From Caldilineaceae bacterium (lineage in GTDB: Bacteria > Chloroflexota > Anaerolineae > Caldilineales > Caldilineaceae), in assembly GCA_026989655.1 (NCBI GenBank), contig JALSIX010000123.1, positions 1 through 46,758 on the forward strand: a stretch of DNA of 46,758 bases. The letters run 5' to 3'. Below, piece after piece: positions 35,998 through 45,214 of the stretch; the first letter of the stretch is position 1, and every line of letters begins with the position of its first letter. Made by a program: the position numbers and the translations under genes. A model generated the notes under the pieces. It saw only the letters and a program-made list of their open reading frames with translations, made no database searches and was not told the DNA's origin.

Positions 35998-38900
35998 GTG
36001 TCTTCCGGATACTATCGATTTCCGACCATCTGCTGCACGGACCGCATTGCCTTTGTCTCCGAAGACGATCTGTGGGAGGTCCCGGCCCAGGGCGGGCTGG
36101 CTCGCCGCCTGACCACCACCCGGGGCGCGGCCACCTACCCCATGTACGACCCCACCGGAACCTGGCTGGCCTTCGTGGGGTTCGAGGAGGGCCAGCCCGA
36201 TGTCTACGTGATGCCCGCAGAGGGTGGCGAGGCTCACCGGCTCACCTACCTGGCCAGCGACTGCCGCATCCTGGGCTGGGACCCGGCCGGCACCCACATC
36301 CTCTTCACCAGCAACTACGGCCAGCCCCATCGCTCTCTCTACGAGATCTACCGGGTCGCAGTGGACACGCCCAACGGCCAGGTGGAGCGCCTGCCCTATG
36401 GCCCGGCCCGCTCCATCGCATTCGGCCCGGGCGATCGGGTGGTGTTGGGCCGCAACACCGGCGATCCAGCCCGCTGGAAGCGCTATCGGGGGGGCACCGC
36501 GGGTCAGCTCTGGATCGACCTGGAGGGCAACGGATCCTTCCAGCGCTTCCTGGCCGAGCTCCAGGGCAACATCGCCTCGCCCATGTGGATCTGGGACCCG
36601 GAGAAGCCGGAGGATCTGGGCCGCATCTACTTCATCAGCGACCACGAGGGGATCGGAAACCTCTACAGCGCCCGCCCCGACGGCTCGGATCTCCGGCGGC
36701 ACACGGACCACGAGGACTACTACGCGCGGAACCCCTCCACCGACGGCACCCGCATCGTCTACCATGCCGGCGCGGACCTCTACCTGTACCACATCCAGGA
36801 GGAGCGGGTGGAACAGGTCCAGGTGGACTACCGGAGCCCTCGGGTGCAGCGCATGCGCCGGTTCGTCTCCCCGGGCCGCTACATGGACGGCGCCCACCTG
36901 AACCCCAAGGGCACCCGCCTGGTGGTGACCACCCGAGGCAAGCTCTACGCCTTCGGCAACCACGAGGGCCCGGTCCTACAGCTCGGAAAACGGGACGGCG
37001 TCCGCTACCGGCTGGCCGCCTACCTCAACGACGGCCGACGCATCGTCACAGTGAGCGATGAACCCGGTGAAGAGGTCCTGGAGATCCACAGCATCGAGCC
37101 CGGAGTACCGCCCCGCCGCCTGGACAGGGTGGCCTTCGGCCGGGCCGTGGACCTGGTGGTCTGCCCCACCGCGGACAAGGTGGCCCTGACGAACCACCGC
37201 CACGAGCTGCTGGTGGTGGATCTGGAGACCCAGGAAGTGATCCAGGTGGACCGAAGCCCCTGGCGCCGGATCGCCGGCGTGGACTGGTCGCCGGACGGGC
37301 GGTGGCTGGCCTACGGCTTCAGCGCCACCCTGCAGACCACGGAGATCCGGCTGTACCGCCTTCCCGAACCCCAGGCCGAGGACCCCGAACTTCGGCAGGG
37401 CAAGAGGGTGGTGGCCACCCGCCCCGTGCTGCACGACGTGCGTCCTGCCTTCGACCCCGAGGGCCGTTTCCTGTACTTCATCTCCTATCGGGAGTTCAAC
37501 CCGGTCTACGACAGCCTCCACTTCGACCTGGGCTTCCCCCGGGGCGCGCGGCCCTATCTCCTCCTGCTCCAGGCAGACCAGCCCAACCCCTTCGTCCCTC
37601 AGCCAGACGGGACAGAGCCCCCCAAGGTCACCGAGGAGGATGCCCCGGACGAGGAGGACGGGGACGATGTGGAGGAGGATGTGGGCCCGGAGGAAGAAGA
37701 GGACGCGGAGGAAGAGGGGGACGAGTACTCCGAGGAGGACCCGGACGAGGGGCTCTCGGATCCCGGAGAGGAGGGGGAGCGGCCCGAAGGGGCCCGAGAC
37801 GGGGATCCCCGGCACGCCGGGAGGCCTTCCTCCAGCCCCTCGGAGGAACCCGACGCCGAGAGGACGGCCCAGGAGGTCTCGGAGTCGGCGGAACCGACCT
37901 CGGGAGAGGGGAAGGGCGCCCGCCGGATCTCCCGGCTGCGGATCGACCTGGAGGGCATGGAGAACCGGGTGCTGGCCTTCCCCGTGCCAGAGGGGCGCTA
38001 CGGCCAGATCCTGGGCATCTCCGGCAAGGCCCTGTTCACCCTCTTCCCCATCAAGGGCACGCTCCCGGGGGAAGACGACGAGGAGGAAGAGGAGGTGGGC
38101 GGGCTCCTGCGGATGTGGCACTTCGGGGAGTTCAAGGCCGACACCCTGGCCCACAACGTGAGCTGGATCCAGCTCTCCCGGAACCGGAAGAAACTCCTCT
38201 ACGGCAGCGACCATGGGCTTCGGGTGATCAAGGCCGGGGAGAAGCCCACCAACAGCGGGCCGCCCCGGCGAACCGGGTGGATCGAGCTGGACCGCGTCAA
38301 GGTCTCGGTGGACCCCCAGAGCGAGTGGGAGCAGATGTTCCGGGAGGCCTGGCGGCTCCAGCGGGACCACTTCTGGACCGAGGACATGTCCCAGGTGGAC
38401 TGGCGACTGGTCTACGAGCGTTACTTCCCCCTGATTCGGCGGGTGAGCTGTCGCAGCGAGTTCAGCGACCTCATGTGGGAGATGCAGGGCGAGCTGGGCA
38501 CCAGCCATGCCTACGAGTTCGGCGGCGACTACCGCCCCCGGCCTCGGTACGACCAGGGCTTCCTGGGCGCAGAGCTGGCCTGGGACGGGGAGGTGGGCGG
38601 CTACCGGATCCGGGACTACATCGCGGGCGACCCCTGGGATCCGGAGGCCCACTCGCCCCTGGCCGCGCCCGGGGTGGACGTCCAGGTAGGGGACGTGATC
38701 GTGGCCGTCAACGGCCAGCCCGTGAGCCGGGAGGTGAGTCCTCCCCAGCTTCTGGTGAACCTGGCCGGCCAGGAGGTCCAGTTGACCCTGGTGCGGCCCG
38801 GCGAGGGCTCCGAGGCAGCCGTGGATTCCGAGGCCTCCTCCCCCACCTATCGGGTGGTCACGGTGCGCACCCTCCGTTCGGAGCTGCCGGCCCGCTACCG

Positions 38901-39588
38901 GGCCTGGGTGAACGCCAACCGGGAACAGGTCCACCGGGCCACCGGAGGTCGGGTGGGCTATGTCCACATCCCGGACATGGGGCCCCGGGGGTTCGCGGAG
39001 TTCCATCGGGGCTACCTGGCGGAGATCGACAAGGACGCGCTGATCGTGGACGTGCGCTTCAACGGCGGCGGCCACGTGAGCGCCCTGATCCTGGAGAAGC
39101 TGGCCCGGCGACGGCTGGGCTACGACGTGCAGCGCTGGGGCGGGATCGCGCCCTATCCGCCCGAATCGGTGGCGGGCCCGCTGGTGGCCCTGACCAACGA
39201 GTACGCGGGGAGCGACGGCGACATCTTCTGCCACAGCTTCAAGCTGTTGGGCCTGGGCCCGCTCATCGGCAAACGGACCTGGGGCGGCGTCATCGGCATC
39301 TGGCCTCGCCATGCCCTGGTGGACGGCACCGTGACCACCCAGCCGGAGTTCAGCTTCTGGTTCCAGGACGTGGGCTGGAACGTGGAGAACTACGGCACGG
39401 ATCCGGACATCGAGGTGGACATCACTCCCCAGGACCATCAAGCGGGTCGGGACACCCAACTGGAACGAGCCATCCAGGAGATCCTTCGCCTGTTGGAGGA
39501 GAAGCCGCCCCTGCGTCCCCCGGATCTCCGCACCCGGCCCAGCCGGGCTCTGCCCAAGCTGCCTCCCCGCCCGGGGGAGAAGAGATAG
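35998..39588 (+). CDS. Tricorn-type S41 protease with acidic insertion
   Basis: 1196 aa from a GTG. Residues ~1-310 and ~315-720 are beta-propeller (WD40/TolB-like) repeats that gate the tricorn chamber. The C1 domain, PDZ ('[18 protein letters not shown]') and C2 domain follow. The catalytic set of tricorn protease is visible: Ser836-His837 in '[13 protein letters not shown]', the nucleophile Ser1072 with Asp1073 in '[11 protein letters not shown]' and Glu1130 in '[12 protein letters not shown]'. A strongly acidic, disordered stretch (~residues 544-640, Asp/Glu runs) interrupts the second propeller, and a smaller acidic patch lies near 695. It would degrade oligopeptides downstream of the proteasome or Lon. 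It is cytoplasmic (no signal peptide). The Shine-Dalgarno is weak, so it is probably coupled to mtaB. Confidence 0.92.
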   Translation: MSSGYYRFPTICCTDRIAFVSEDDLWEVPAQGGLARRLTTTRGAATYPMYDPTGTWLAFVGFEEGQPDVYVMPAEGGEAHRLTYLASDCRILGWDPAGTHILFTSNYGQPHRSLYEIYRVAVDTPNGQVERLPYGPARSIAFGPGDRVVLGRNTGDPARWKRYRGGTAGQLWIDLEGNGSFQRFLAELQGNIASPMWIWDPEKPEDLGRIYFISDHEGIGNLYSARPDGSDLRRHTDHEDYYARNPSTDGTRIVYHAGADLYLYHIQEERVEQVQVDYRSPRVQRMRRFVSPGRYMDGAHLNPKGTRLVVTTRGKLYAFGNHEGPVLQLGKRDGVRYRLAAYLNDGRRIVTVSDEPGEEVLEIHSIEPGVPPRRLDRVAFGRAVDLVVCPTADKVALTNHRHELLVVDLETQEVIQVDRSPWRRIAGVDWSPDGRWLAYGFSATLQTTEIRLYRLPEPQAEDPELRQGKRVVATRPVLHDVRPAFDPEGRFLYFISYREFNPVYDSLHFDLGFPRGARPYLLLLQADQPNPFVPQPDGTEPPKVTEEDAPDEEDGDDVEEDVGPEEEEDAEEEGDEYSEEDPDEGLSDPGEEGERPEGARDGDPRHAGRPSSSPSEEPDAERTAQEVSESAEPTSGEGKGARRISRLRIDLEGMENRVLAFPVPEGRYGQILGISGKALFTLFPIKGTLPGEDDEEEEEVGGLLRMWHFGEFKADTLAHNVSWIQLSRNRKKLLYGSDHGLRVIKAGEKPTNSGPPRRTGWIELDRVKVSVDPQSEWEQMFREAWRLQRDHFWTEDMSQVDWRLVYERYFPLIRRVSCRSEFSDLMWEMQGELGTSHAYEFGGDYRPRPRYDQGFLGAELAWDGEVGGYRIRDYIAGDPWDPEAHSPLAAPGVDVQVGDVIVAVNGQPVSREVSPPQLLVNLAGQEVQLTLVRPGEGSEAAVDSEASSPTYRVVTVRTLRSELPARYRAWVNANREQVHRATGGRVGYVHIPDMGPRGFAEFHRGYLAEIDKDALIVDVRFNGGGHVSALILEKLARRRLGYDVQRWGGIAPYPPESVAGPLVALTNEYAGSDGDIFCHSFKLLGLGPLIGKRTWGGVIGIWPRHALVDGTVTTQPEFSFWFQDVGWNVENYGTDPDIEVDITPQDHQAGRDTQLERAIQEILRLLEEKPPLRPPDLRTRPSRALPKLPPRPGEKR

Positions 39589-39636
39589 CCTCTGGCCGCC
39601 GGAGCCCCCAGGCGGCCGGGGCCCCGGTGCCATCGC

Positions 39637-39659
39637 CCTGGCCCGAACTCCGGGCCAGG
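39637..39659 (+). terminator. Hairpin between the tricorn and mrp genes
   Basis: CCTGGCCCG / CGGGCCAGG, a perfect 9-bp stem with loop AACTC. It has no T-tract, so it could attenuate or stabilise the message rather than terminate. Confidence 0.4.
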
Positions 39660-39689
39660 CCTGAGCCCGAAAGGAGTGTGCACAGAACC

Positions 39690-40757
39690 ATGGCCGAAGC
39701 ATCCATGCAGTCCATTGTGGAGGAAGTGCGCCGGGCCCTGAGCACGGTGATGGAGCCCGAGCTCCATCGAGATCTGGTCTCCTTGAACATGGTCCGGGAC
39801 ATCCAGGTGACGGGTTCGCCGGAACACCCGGCCATCGCCTTCACCCTCATGCTGACCACGCCGGCCTGTCCACTGCGGAGCCAGATCGAGGCAGACGCGA
39901 TCGCGGCCGTTCGCCAGGCCCTGCCCCAGGCAAGCGCGGTGGAGGTCCGCTTCGACTCCCAGGTCCGGGGCGATCCCCGGATCGCGCAGAAGCTGCGGGT
40001 GCCCATCAAGAACATCGTGGCCGTGGCCAGCGGCAAGGGCGGGGTGGGCAAGAGCACCATCAGCGTGAACCTGGCCGTCAGCCTGGCCCTGGAGGGGGCC
40101 AGGGCCGGGCTCCTGGACGCGGACATCTACGGGCCCAACATCCCCATGATGATGGGGGTGGACAAGATGCCTCCGGTGGAACGGGGCAAGATCGTGCCGG
40201 CCCAGGCCCATGGGGTGGAGTTCATGAGCATGGGCTTTCTGTTGCCGGCAGATCAGGCCCTGATCTGGCGGGGCCCCATGCTCCACAAGGCCATCCAACA
40301 GCTCTTCACCGACGTACGCTGGGGCGAGCTGGACTATCTCATCGTGGATCTGCCGCCGGGCACCGGCGATGCCCAGCTCTCCCTCGCACAGATCGCGCCC
40401 CTGACCGGCGGCATCATCGTCACCATGCCCCAGATGGTCTCCCTCGCGGATGCCCGGCGGGGCGCGGCCGCGTTCCAGCAACTGGCCGTGCCCATCCTGG
40501 GGGTCATCGAGAACATGTCCGGCGAGATCTTCGGCACCGGCGGCGGCGAGACCATCGCCCAGGAGCTGGGAACCGAGTTCCTGGGACGGGTCCCCTTGGA
40601 TCCCCAGGTCCGGGTGGGGGGAGACGCGGGACAGCCCATTGTGGTGGCCCACCCGGAGAGCCCGGCGGCCCAGGCCCTGCGCACCCTGGCCCGGAAACTG
40701 GCTGCCCGGATCAGCCTGGTGGGGCAGCAGGACGAGCCCGAACTGCGGATCCTCTAG
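39690..40757 (+). CDS. Mrp/Nbp35 family Fe-S cluster carrier ATPase
   Basis: 355 aa. The N-terminal MIP18/DUF59 domain (~residues 5-85, '[14 protein letters not shown]') precedes the P-loop NTPase with deviant Walker A '[17 protein letters not shown]', '[16 protein letters not shown]' (Walker A'/switch I), '[20 protein letters not shown]' (Walker B) and '[10 protein letters not shown]'. The segment '[17 protein letters not shown]' lacks the CxxC found in many homologues, so cluster transfer would need other ligands. AAAGGAG lies 13 nt before the ATG, rather far; an in-frame GTG at 39678 is too close to it. It is about 100 bp after the tricorn gene. Confidence 0.93.
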   Translation: MAEASMQSIVEEVRRALSTVMEPELHRDLVSLNMVRDIQVTGSPEHPAIAFTLMLTTPACPLRSQIEADAIAAVRQALPQASAVEVRFDSQVRGDPRIAQKLRVPIKNIVAVASGKGGVGKSTISVNLAVSLALEGARAGLLDADIYGPNIPMMMGVDKMPPVERGKIVPAQAHGVEFMSMGFLLPADQALIWRGPMLHKAIQQLFTDVRWGELDYLIVDLPPGTGDAQLSLAQIAPLTGGIIVTMPQMVSLADARRGAAAFQQLAVPILGVIENMSGEIFGTGGGETIAQELGTEFLGRVPLDPQVRVGGDAGQPIVVAHPESPAAQALRTLARKLAARISLVGQQDEPELRIL

Positions 40758-40761
40758 CCGT

Positions 40762-40790
40762 TTGACGGGGAGGGCGAAACCTGTTATAAC
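40762..40790 (+). promoter_or_regulatory. Promoter of the dksA-like/upp operon
   Basis: TTGACG, exactly 17 bp, TATAAC, with TGT before the -10. The start would be near 40797, about 60 nt before the ATG. Confidence 0.7.
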
Positions 40791-40858
40791 GTGTCCGCAT
40801 TCCGAGACGGTGGCTCTGTGGTTCCGTTCCCAGCGCGACGACGCGCAGTGAGGTGCAC

Positions 40859-41239
40859 ATGACCCCCAAGGACATCACCGAGAAGGAGCGTGCCCGGCTG
40901 TTGGAGGAGAAGCGCCAGGTGGAGGAGGAATTGGCCCACCTGCGAGAGGCCATGCAGGGCGAAGTGGACATCGAGCCCGACGAAGGCGATGCGGAGCTCT
41001 TCGAACGGGAGAAGACCGCAGCCCTGATCATGGTGCTGGAGCGCCGCCTCCTGGACATCGAGAAGGCCCTCCGAGCCATCGAGAGGGGACAGTACGGCAT
41101 CTGCGAGCGGTGTGGCAAGCCCATCGAGCCGGAACGGCTGGAGGCCAAACCCGACGCGACCCTGTGCATCGAATGTCAGCGCGAGGTGGAGGCGCGCAAC
41201 CGTCGTCGCCCCGGTGGCCGTCCGCTGAACCGATGGTAG
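40859..41239 (+). CDS. DksA/TraR-family zinc-finger protein
   Basis: 126 aa. An N-terminal helical hairpin rich in Glu/Lys/Leu (residues ~5-80) precedes the zinc finger 'YGICERCGKPIEPERL' ... 'LCIECQREVEARNR', with two CxxC pairs. The layout matches the DksA/TraR (YteA-like) family, whose members bind the RNA polymerase secondary channel. The acidic coiled-coil tip of DksA is not clearly conserved ('EPDEGDAELFE' is nearby), so ppGpp-type control is uncertain. GAGGTG lies just before the ATG; an in-frame GTG is inside it. It is 12 bp upstream of upp and shares its promoter. Confidence 0.9.
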   Translation: MTPKDITEKERARLLEEKRQVEEELAHLREAMQGEVDIEPDEGDAELFEREKTAALIMVLERRLLDIEKALRAIERGQYGICERCGKPIEPERLEAKPDATLCIECQREVEARNRRRPGGRPLNRW

Positions 41240-41251
41240 GAGCGCGAGACC

Positions 41252-41908
41252 ATGGCCCAGAACCTCTTCGTCTCCGAGCACCCGCTGGTGGGCCACAAGA
41301 TCACCCAGCTCCGAGACGTGCACACCGACTGCCGCCGATTCCGCTCCATCGTGCAGGAACTGGCCATGCTGCTGGCCTACGAGGCCACCCGAGACATGCC
41401 CACCCGGACGGTTCCGGTGCAGACCCCTCTCACCACCACCCAGGGGCCGGTGGTGGATGCCCAGGTGGGGCTGGTACCCATTCTCCGCGCGGGCCTGGGC
41501 ATGGTGGACGGCATGTTGCACCTGCTGCCCAAGGCCGAGGTGTGGCACCTGGGCTTCTACCGGGATGAACAGACCCTGCAGCCGGTGATCTACTACAACA
41601 AGCTGCCCGAGGACCTCTCCTCCCATCGATGCTTCATCCTGGACCCCATGCTGGCCACCGGCGGCTCCGCCATCGCGGCCACGGAGATCCTCAAGGCCCG
41701 CCGGGTCTCCCAGATCAAGTTCGTGGGGCTCCTGGCCGCACCGGAGGGGATCGCGGCCCTGCACGCGCGACACCCCGACGTGGTGGTCCACGTGGCCGCG
41801 GTGGACGAGCGGCTCACCACGGAGGAGGACGCCCAACAGGGCCTGCCCCCGGGCTTCATCTGGCCAGGCCTGGGGGATGCCGGGGATCGTCAGTTCGGCA
41901 CGGGCTGA
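41252..41908 (+). CDS. upp: Uracil phosphoribosyltransferase
   Basis: Salvages uracil with PRPP to UMP. 218 aa against the usual ~209. Motifs: '[13 protein letters not shown]' at the start, '[16 protein letters not shown]', the PRPP loop '[17 protein letters not shown]' and the uracil-binding end '[17 protein letters not shown]'. GGAGCG lies before the ATG. It is co-transcribed with the DksA-like gene 12 bp upstream. A GC-rich hairpin follows, shared with the convergent lipA. Confidence 0.96.
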   Translation: MAQNLFVSEHPLVGHKITQLRDVHTDCRRFRSIVQELAMLLAYEATRDMPTRTVPVQTPLTTTQGPVVDAQVGLVPILRAGLGMVDGMLHLLPKAEVWHLGFYRDEQTLQPVIYYNKLPEDLSSHRCFILDPMLATGGSAIAATEILKARRVSQIKFVGLLAAPEGIAALHARHPDVVVHVAAVDERLTTEEDAQQGLPPGFIWPGLGDAGDRQFGTG

Positions 41909-41940
41909 GGCTCCGCCCCGGAGGTCGGGACGGGGGATCC

Positions 41941-41965
41941 GGCGGCCCGGCCTGTTCAGGCCGCC
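41941..41965. terminator. Hairpin between convergent upp and lipA
   Basis: GGCGGCC / GGCCGCC arms enclose a small GGCCT/AGGCC stem. It overlaps the lipA stop codon. Confidence 0.35.
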
Positions 41966-42930
41966 CGAGGGCTGAGGTGGGCCTGGCCGTCCGCGTGGTA
42001 GCTGCTGCGCACCAGGGGGCCGCTCTCCACCCAGCGGAAGCCCCGACGCAGCCCCTCTTCCCGGAGCCGATGGAACTGCTCCGGGGTGTAGTAGGCCTGG
42101 ATGGGCAGGTGGAAGCGGCTGGGCTGCAGGTACTGGCCAATGGTCATGACGTCCACCCCATGGGCCCGCAGGTCGTCCATCACCTGCAGGATCTCCTCCC
42201 AGCGTTCCCCCAACCCCACCATGAGACCCGACTTGGTGACGGTCTCCGGGTCCATGGCCTTGGCCCGGCGGAGCAGCTCCAGGGAACGGCGGTACTTGGC
42301 CTGGGGCCGCACCGTCCGGTAGAGCCGGGGCACGGTCTCGATGTTGTGGTTCAGGATCTCGGGCCGAGCCTCCATCACCACCTGGAGCGCGTCCCAGTCG
42401 CCCTTGAAGTCGGGGATGAGGACCTCCACGGTGCACCCGGGATGGAGCTGTCGGATCCAACGGATGCTCTCCGCGAAGACCCAGGCACCGCCGTCCGGCT
42501 GCTCATCTCGGTTCACGCTGGTGAGGACCGCGTGGCGCAGGCCCATGGCCCGAACACTCTCGGCCACCCGTCGGGGCTCGTCGGGGTCCAGCGGAAGGGG
42601 ACGGCCGGTCTTGATCTTGCAGAAGCCGCAGCTTCGGGTGCACGTGTCCCCCATGAGCAGGAAGGTGGCCGTGCCTCGCCCCCAGCACTCGCCGATATTG
42701 GGGCACATGGCCTCCTCGCACACCGTGTGCAGGTGCTTGCCCCGAAACAGCCCCTTCAGCGCCTGATATCTGGGCCCCTGGGGAGGGCGCACCCGCAGCC
42801 AGGGGGGGCGGCGCCCCCGGGTGAGCTGGGCCGGGCCGTCGGTGGGACCCGCCGGAAGGGGCTCCAGGCGGATGGTCCCCCACGCGTTGTGCTCGGTCCG
42901 GGCCGCTGGAGCCTGGGTGGACATGGACAT
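41956..42930 (-). CDS. lipA: Lipoyl synthase
   Basis: A radical-SAM enzyme inserting two sulfurs into octanoyl groups of lipoyl domains. 324 aa. The auxiliary cluster Cys are in '[16 protein letters not shown]', the SAM cluster CxxxCxxC in '[16 protein letters not shown]', and the C-terminal ligand Ser in '[11 protein letters not shown]'. '[13 protein letters not shown]' and '[16 protein letters not shown]' are family signatures. A ~45-residue N-terminal extension precedes the conserved 'RPPWLRV'. The ATG at 42930 starts 2 bp after the stop of the YggX-like gene, so the pair is coupled. Alternative start ATG at 42924. Confidence 0.96.
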   Translation of the reverse strand: MSMSTQAPAARTEHNAWGTIRLEPLPAGPTDGPAQLTRGRRPPWLRVRPPQGPRYQALKGLFRGKHLHTVCEEAMCPNIGECWGRGTATFLLMGDTCTRSCGFCKIKTGRPLPLDPDEPRRVAESVRAMGLRHAVLTSVNRDEQPDGGAWVFAESIRWIRQLHPGCTVEVLIPDFKGDWDALQVVMEARPEILNHNIETVPRLYRTVRPQAKYRRSLELLRRAKAMDPETVTKSGLMVGLGERWEEILQVMDDLRAHGVDVMTIGQYLQPSRFHLPIQAYYTPEQFHRLREEGLRRGFRWVESGPLVRSSYHADGQAHLSPRAA

Positions 42931-42932
42931 CC

Positions 42933-43250
42933 CTACTTGCGGGGTGCGACGCCCTTGGCCGGCGCGCCCTTGGCCCCGGGAGTCCCCTCAGGGGTCCATC
43001 CCTCGGGCATCTGGGCCCCTTCGCCGAAGAAGAACTCCTCCATCTGCTCTTCCAGGAACTGGCGGGCCGCGGGGTCTCCCAGGCTCAGGCCGTAATGGTT
43101 GATCACGATGACCGAGTAGTCCATCCACATCTGCCAGGCCTGTTGGGAGACGTTCTCGTAGATCCGCTGCCCCAGTTCCCCGGGGTACGGAGGCCGTTCC
43201 AGCCCGGGCAGTTCCCGGCCCAGTTTCACACAGTGCACCATGCGGGGCAT
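42933..43250 (-). CDS. YggX-like Fe(II)-trafficking / oxidative-damage-protection protein
   Basis: 105 aa from the ATG with AGGAG 7 nt upstream. The core matches YggX: an early Cys in '[14 protein letters not shown]', '[21 protein letters not shown]', '[21 protein letters not shown]' and 'EGWTPEG'. A Lys/Pro/Ala-rich ~15-residue tail is extra. YggX supports Fe-S clusters under oxidative stress in enterobacteria. Its placement directly before lipA, an Fe-S enzyme, fits an iron/cluster role here (inference). A perfect-consensus promoter lies upstream. Confidence 0.9.
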   Translation of the reverse strand: MPRMVHCVKLGRELPGLERPPYPGELGQRIYENVSQQAWQMWMDYSVIVINHYGLSLGDPAARQFLEEQMEEFFFGEGAQMPEGWTPEGTPGAKGAPAKGVAPRK

Positions 43251-43290
43251 GTTCTCTCTCCTAGCGTCCAATAGAGCCAATCGGTGGCCC

Positions 43291-44274
43291 TTGGATTATA
43301 GTCCCGGCCCCAGAGGCCTGTCAAAAGGGCTGCGGATCCTCTTCCTGGGCATGGACGGCCCCCTGAGCCGGGCGGTCCTGGCCGGCCTCCTGGCCCAGGG
43401 CCATCCCGTGGTGGCCATGTTGCGTCCCGGTTCAGGCCCTCTACGCGCCGTCCATGGCGGCGGCTCCCGAGCCCCTCAGGCCGGGGAGCTGCTTCCCCTG
43501 GTGGATCCCCAGGTGCAGGCCACCGCCTCAGGGCTGGCCCATCGTGAGGGAATCCCGGTCTACACCACCGGCGATCCCCGGAGCGAAGCGATCCACGCCT
43601 GGCTGGCGGAGCTGGCCGTGGACGTGGCCTGTGTGGCCTGCTTCAGCCTCCGCCTTCCCGGAAGCCTGTTGGCCCTCCCCCGCCTGGGCTTTCTGAACGT
43701 CCACCCTTCCCTGTTGCCGGCCTATCGGGGCCCAGCCCCCCTGTTCTGGCAGTTCCGCCACGGCGTGGATCCGGTGGGCGTCACGGTCCACTGGCTGGAC
43801 GAGGGCCTGGACACCGGGGACCTGGCCGCCCAGGCGTCCCTGCACCTGCCCGAGGGCATCTCCGGCCCCGAGGCCGAGGTGCGGTGCGGGCGGCTGGGCG
43901 CCTCCCTCCTGGGCCAGGTGTTGGCCGAGCTGGCCCAGGGCCGGGCCCCCCGCACCCCGCAGCCTCCCGGGGGGAGCTACCACCCGGCCCCCACTCCCGA
44001 GGACTTTCGCCTGGATCCAGGCGACTCCGCCCGACAGGCCTTTCGCTTCATGCGGGGAACGGCCCACTGGGGATATCCCTACCCGGTGACCGTGGGGACC
44101 AGGACCCTGCATCTGCTCCAGGCCCTGGCCTGGACCCCAAGCCCGGATCCACCGCCCCTCCGGGTGGAGCGGGAGATCGCCCACATCCCGTTCAGGGACG
44201 GCACGCTGATCGCGACCCACTTCCGATGGCCCTCTTCCGGAACGGCTGGAGCCAGGCCTCAGCGGAAGAGGTAG
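43291..44274 (+). CDS. Formyltransferase family protein (methionyl-tRNA formyltransferase-like)
   Basis: About 327 aa. The Rossmann-type core starts 'LRILFLGMDGPLSRAVLAGLL'. The formyl-transfer triad Asn-His-Asp is present in 'GFLNVHPSLLPAYRG' and 'WLDEGLDTGDLA'. A shortened Fmt-like C-terminal part includes 'FMRGTAHWGYPYPVTV'. It could be Fmt or a sugar-amine formyltransferase; 'GHPVVAML' in place of the usual Fmt start makes true Fmt uncertain. The start is unclear. TTG at 43291 is used, but ATGs at 43240/43249 are antisense to the YggX gene, and the next ATG (43351) would remove the first beta-strand. The 3' end overlaps the convergent small membrane-protein gene by 16 bp. Confidence 0.78.
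   Translation: MDYSPGPRGLSKGLRILFLGMDGPLSRAVLAGLLAQGHPVVAMLRPGSGPLRAVHGGGSRAPQAGELLPLVDPQVQATASGLAHREGIPVYTTGDPRSEAIHAWLAELAVDVACVACFSLRLPGSLLALPRLGFLNVHPSLLPAYRGPAPLFWQFRHGVDPVGVTVHWLDEGLDTGDLAAQASLHLPEGISGPEAEVRCGRLGASLLGQVLAELAQGRAPRTPQPPGGSYHPAPTPEDFRLDPGDSARQAFRFMRGTAHWGYPYPVTVGTRTLHLLQALAWTPSPDPPPLRVEREIAHIPFRDGTLIATHFRWPSSGTAGARPQRKR
43295..43324 (-). promoter_or_regulatory. Perfect-consensus promoter of the yggX-like/lipA operon
   Basis: Minus strand TTGACA, 18 bp, TATAAT. The start would be near 43288, a ~38-nt leader. It overlaps the 5' end assigned to the divergent formyltransferase-like gene. Confidence 0.75.
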
Positions 44275-44636
44275 CGCTCCTCCACGCTGTGCTCGCGAAG
44301 CTCACGGTCCTGGCGCAGGAGCAGGGCCGCGGTCATCCGGGTGTTCTCCTCGATGGCCAACTGCACCAGGATCTGCTCCGCGAGGGCGTAGAGGAGCAGA
44401 AACCCGATCAGCCCCGCCAGGACCAGAGCCAGCCCTACCAACACCACCCCGCCGGGGCCCATCCACAGGGGCTCTGGACGAAACCCCTGCTCCACCAGCA
44501 GGTTTCGCATCCAAGGGGCCGCCACGGCCAGGGCAATGGCGGTCAACAGGGAGAGCAGGAGCCCCATCCAGGCCAGGACCTTGAACACCGTGCTCAGGAA
44601 ACGCAACACGCCGAAACGACGAGGGACCGTGACCAT
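44259..44636 (-). CDS. Small two-helix membrane protein, function unknown
   Basis: 125 aa from the ATG with AAGGAGG upstream. Two hydrophobic segments are clear: residues ~13-40 ('VFKVLAWMGLLLSLLTAIAL') and ~64-90 ('GGVVLVGLALVLAGLIGFLL'). A C-terminal cytosolic helix follows, with 'IEENTRMTAALLLRQDRELRE'-like charge. I recognise no family. It follows the FmdB-like gene after a strong terminator (44723-44758), so it probably has its own promoter. It overlaps the formyltransferase-like gene tail to tail. Confidence 0.7.
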   Translation of the reverse strand: MVTVPRRFGVLRFLSTVFKVLAWMGLLLSLLTAIALAVAAPWMRNLLVEQGFRPEPLWMGPGGVVLVGLALVLAGLIGFLLLYALAEQILVQLAIEENTRMTAALLLRQDRELREHSVEERYLFR

Positions 44637-44722
44637 GGCTTCCTCCTTGTCCCGGGAAGAGATGCTCCTTCCCACAGCCTTCCCCGGAACCGGTCCTGGC
44701 CTCTTGTGGAGGCCGGGCCGGC

Positions 44723-44758
44723 AAACAAAACACCCTTGCGGCAGGGTCCGCAAGGGTG
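44723..44758 (-). terminator. Strong rho-independent terminator after the FmdB gene
   Basis: A perfect 11-bp stem CACCCTTGCGG / CCGCAAGGGTG with a 6-nt loop, followed on the minus strand by TTTTGTTT. It lies 25 bp after the FmdB stop. Confidence 0.85.
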
Positions 44759-44783
44759 AAGGGATGACCGCGATGAAGGCCGT

Positions 44784-45056
44784 TCAATCTTCGGAAGTGG
44801 ATGAGGACGTGCTGGACTCCTTGGTCCCGCTCTCCTTCTTGTTCTTGGCGTCCTCTCCCCCGGCGCCGTTGCGGTCCTTTCGGCTATCGGTGATGTACCA
44901 CCCACTGCCCTTGAAGTGGATGGCCGGGAGGCCCACCCGTCGCTTGACCGCCTGGGCCTGGCAGCGAGGACAAGGAGGGAAATCGCTGGTGGAGAACGGA
45001 AGGATACGCTCAAACTCGTGACCACACTCCTGACAGACGAACTCGTAGATCGGCAT
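44784..45056 (-). CDS. FmdB-family zinc-ribbon protein
   Basis: 90 aa. 'MPIYEFVCQECGHEFERIL' with CxxC, then 'FPPCPRCQAQAVKRRVG' with the second CxxC, form the FmdB zinc ribbon. The classical tail motif 'PAIHFKGSGWYITD' is present. A Lys/Glu/Ser-rich disordered tail ends the protein (SSTSSSTSE). AAGGAGGATC precedes the ATG. The family is annotated as putative regulatory proteins from the FmdB name; a direct function is not established. It is a single-gene unit ending at a strong terminator, divergent from the penicillin-acylase gene. Confidence 0.93.
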   Translation of the reverse strand: MPIYEFVCQECGHEFERILPFSTSDFPPCPRCQAQAVKRRVGLPAIHFKGSGWYITDSRKDRNGAGGEDAKNKKESGTKESSTSSSTSED

Positions 45057-45080
45057 GGCAAGATCCTCCTTCGATACACC

Positions 45081-45109
45081 TTGAACTTTGCCGACAGGAA
45101 TACTATACT
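45081..45109 (+). promoter_or_regulatory. Promoter of the penicillin-acylase-family gene
   Basis: TTGAAC, exactly 17 bp, TATACT. The start would be near 45116, about 100 nt before the ATG. The -10 region also reads TATAGT on the minus strand, so divergent initiation is possible. Confidence 0.6.
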
Positions 45110-45214
45110 TGAATCCATTCCCGCCCGGCCTGGATAGAGTATAGCCGGCTCCTCATTTTTTGTCGAATTTTCCCGGTACCACAAGGGCTTTCGCCGCCCA
45201 AGGAGTGTTCTCCC

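Noticed and set aside
37302-39689. Long N-terminal extension of the Mrp protein
   Set aside because: It is an out-of-frame read of the tricorn gene; the Mrp domain begins at the ATG at 39690.
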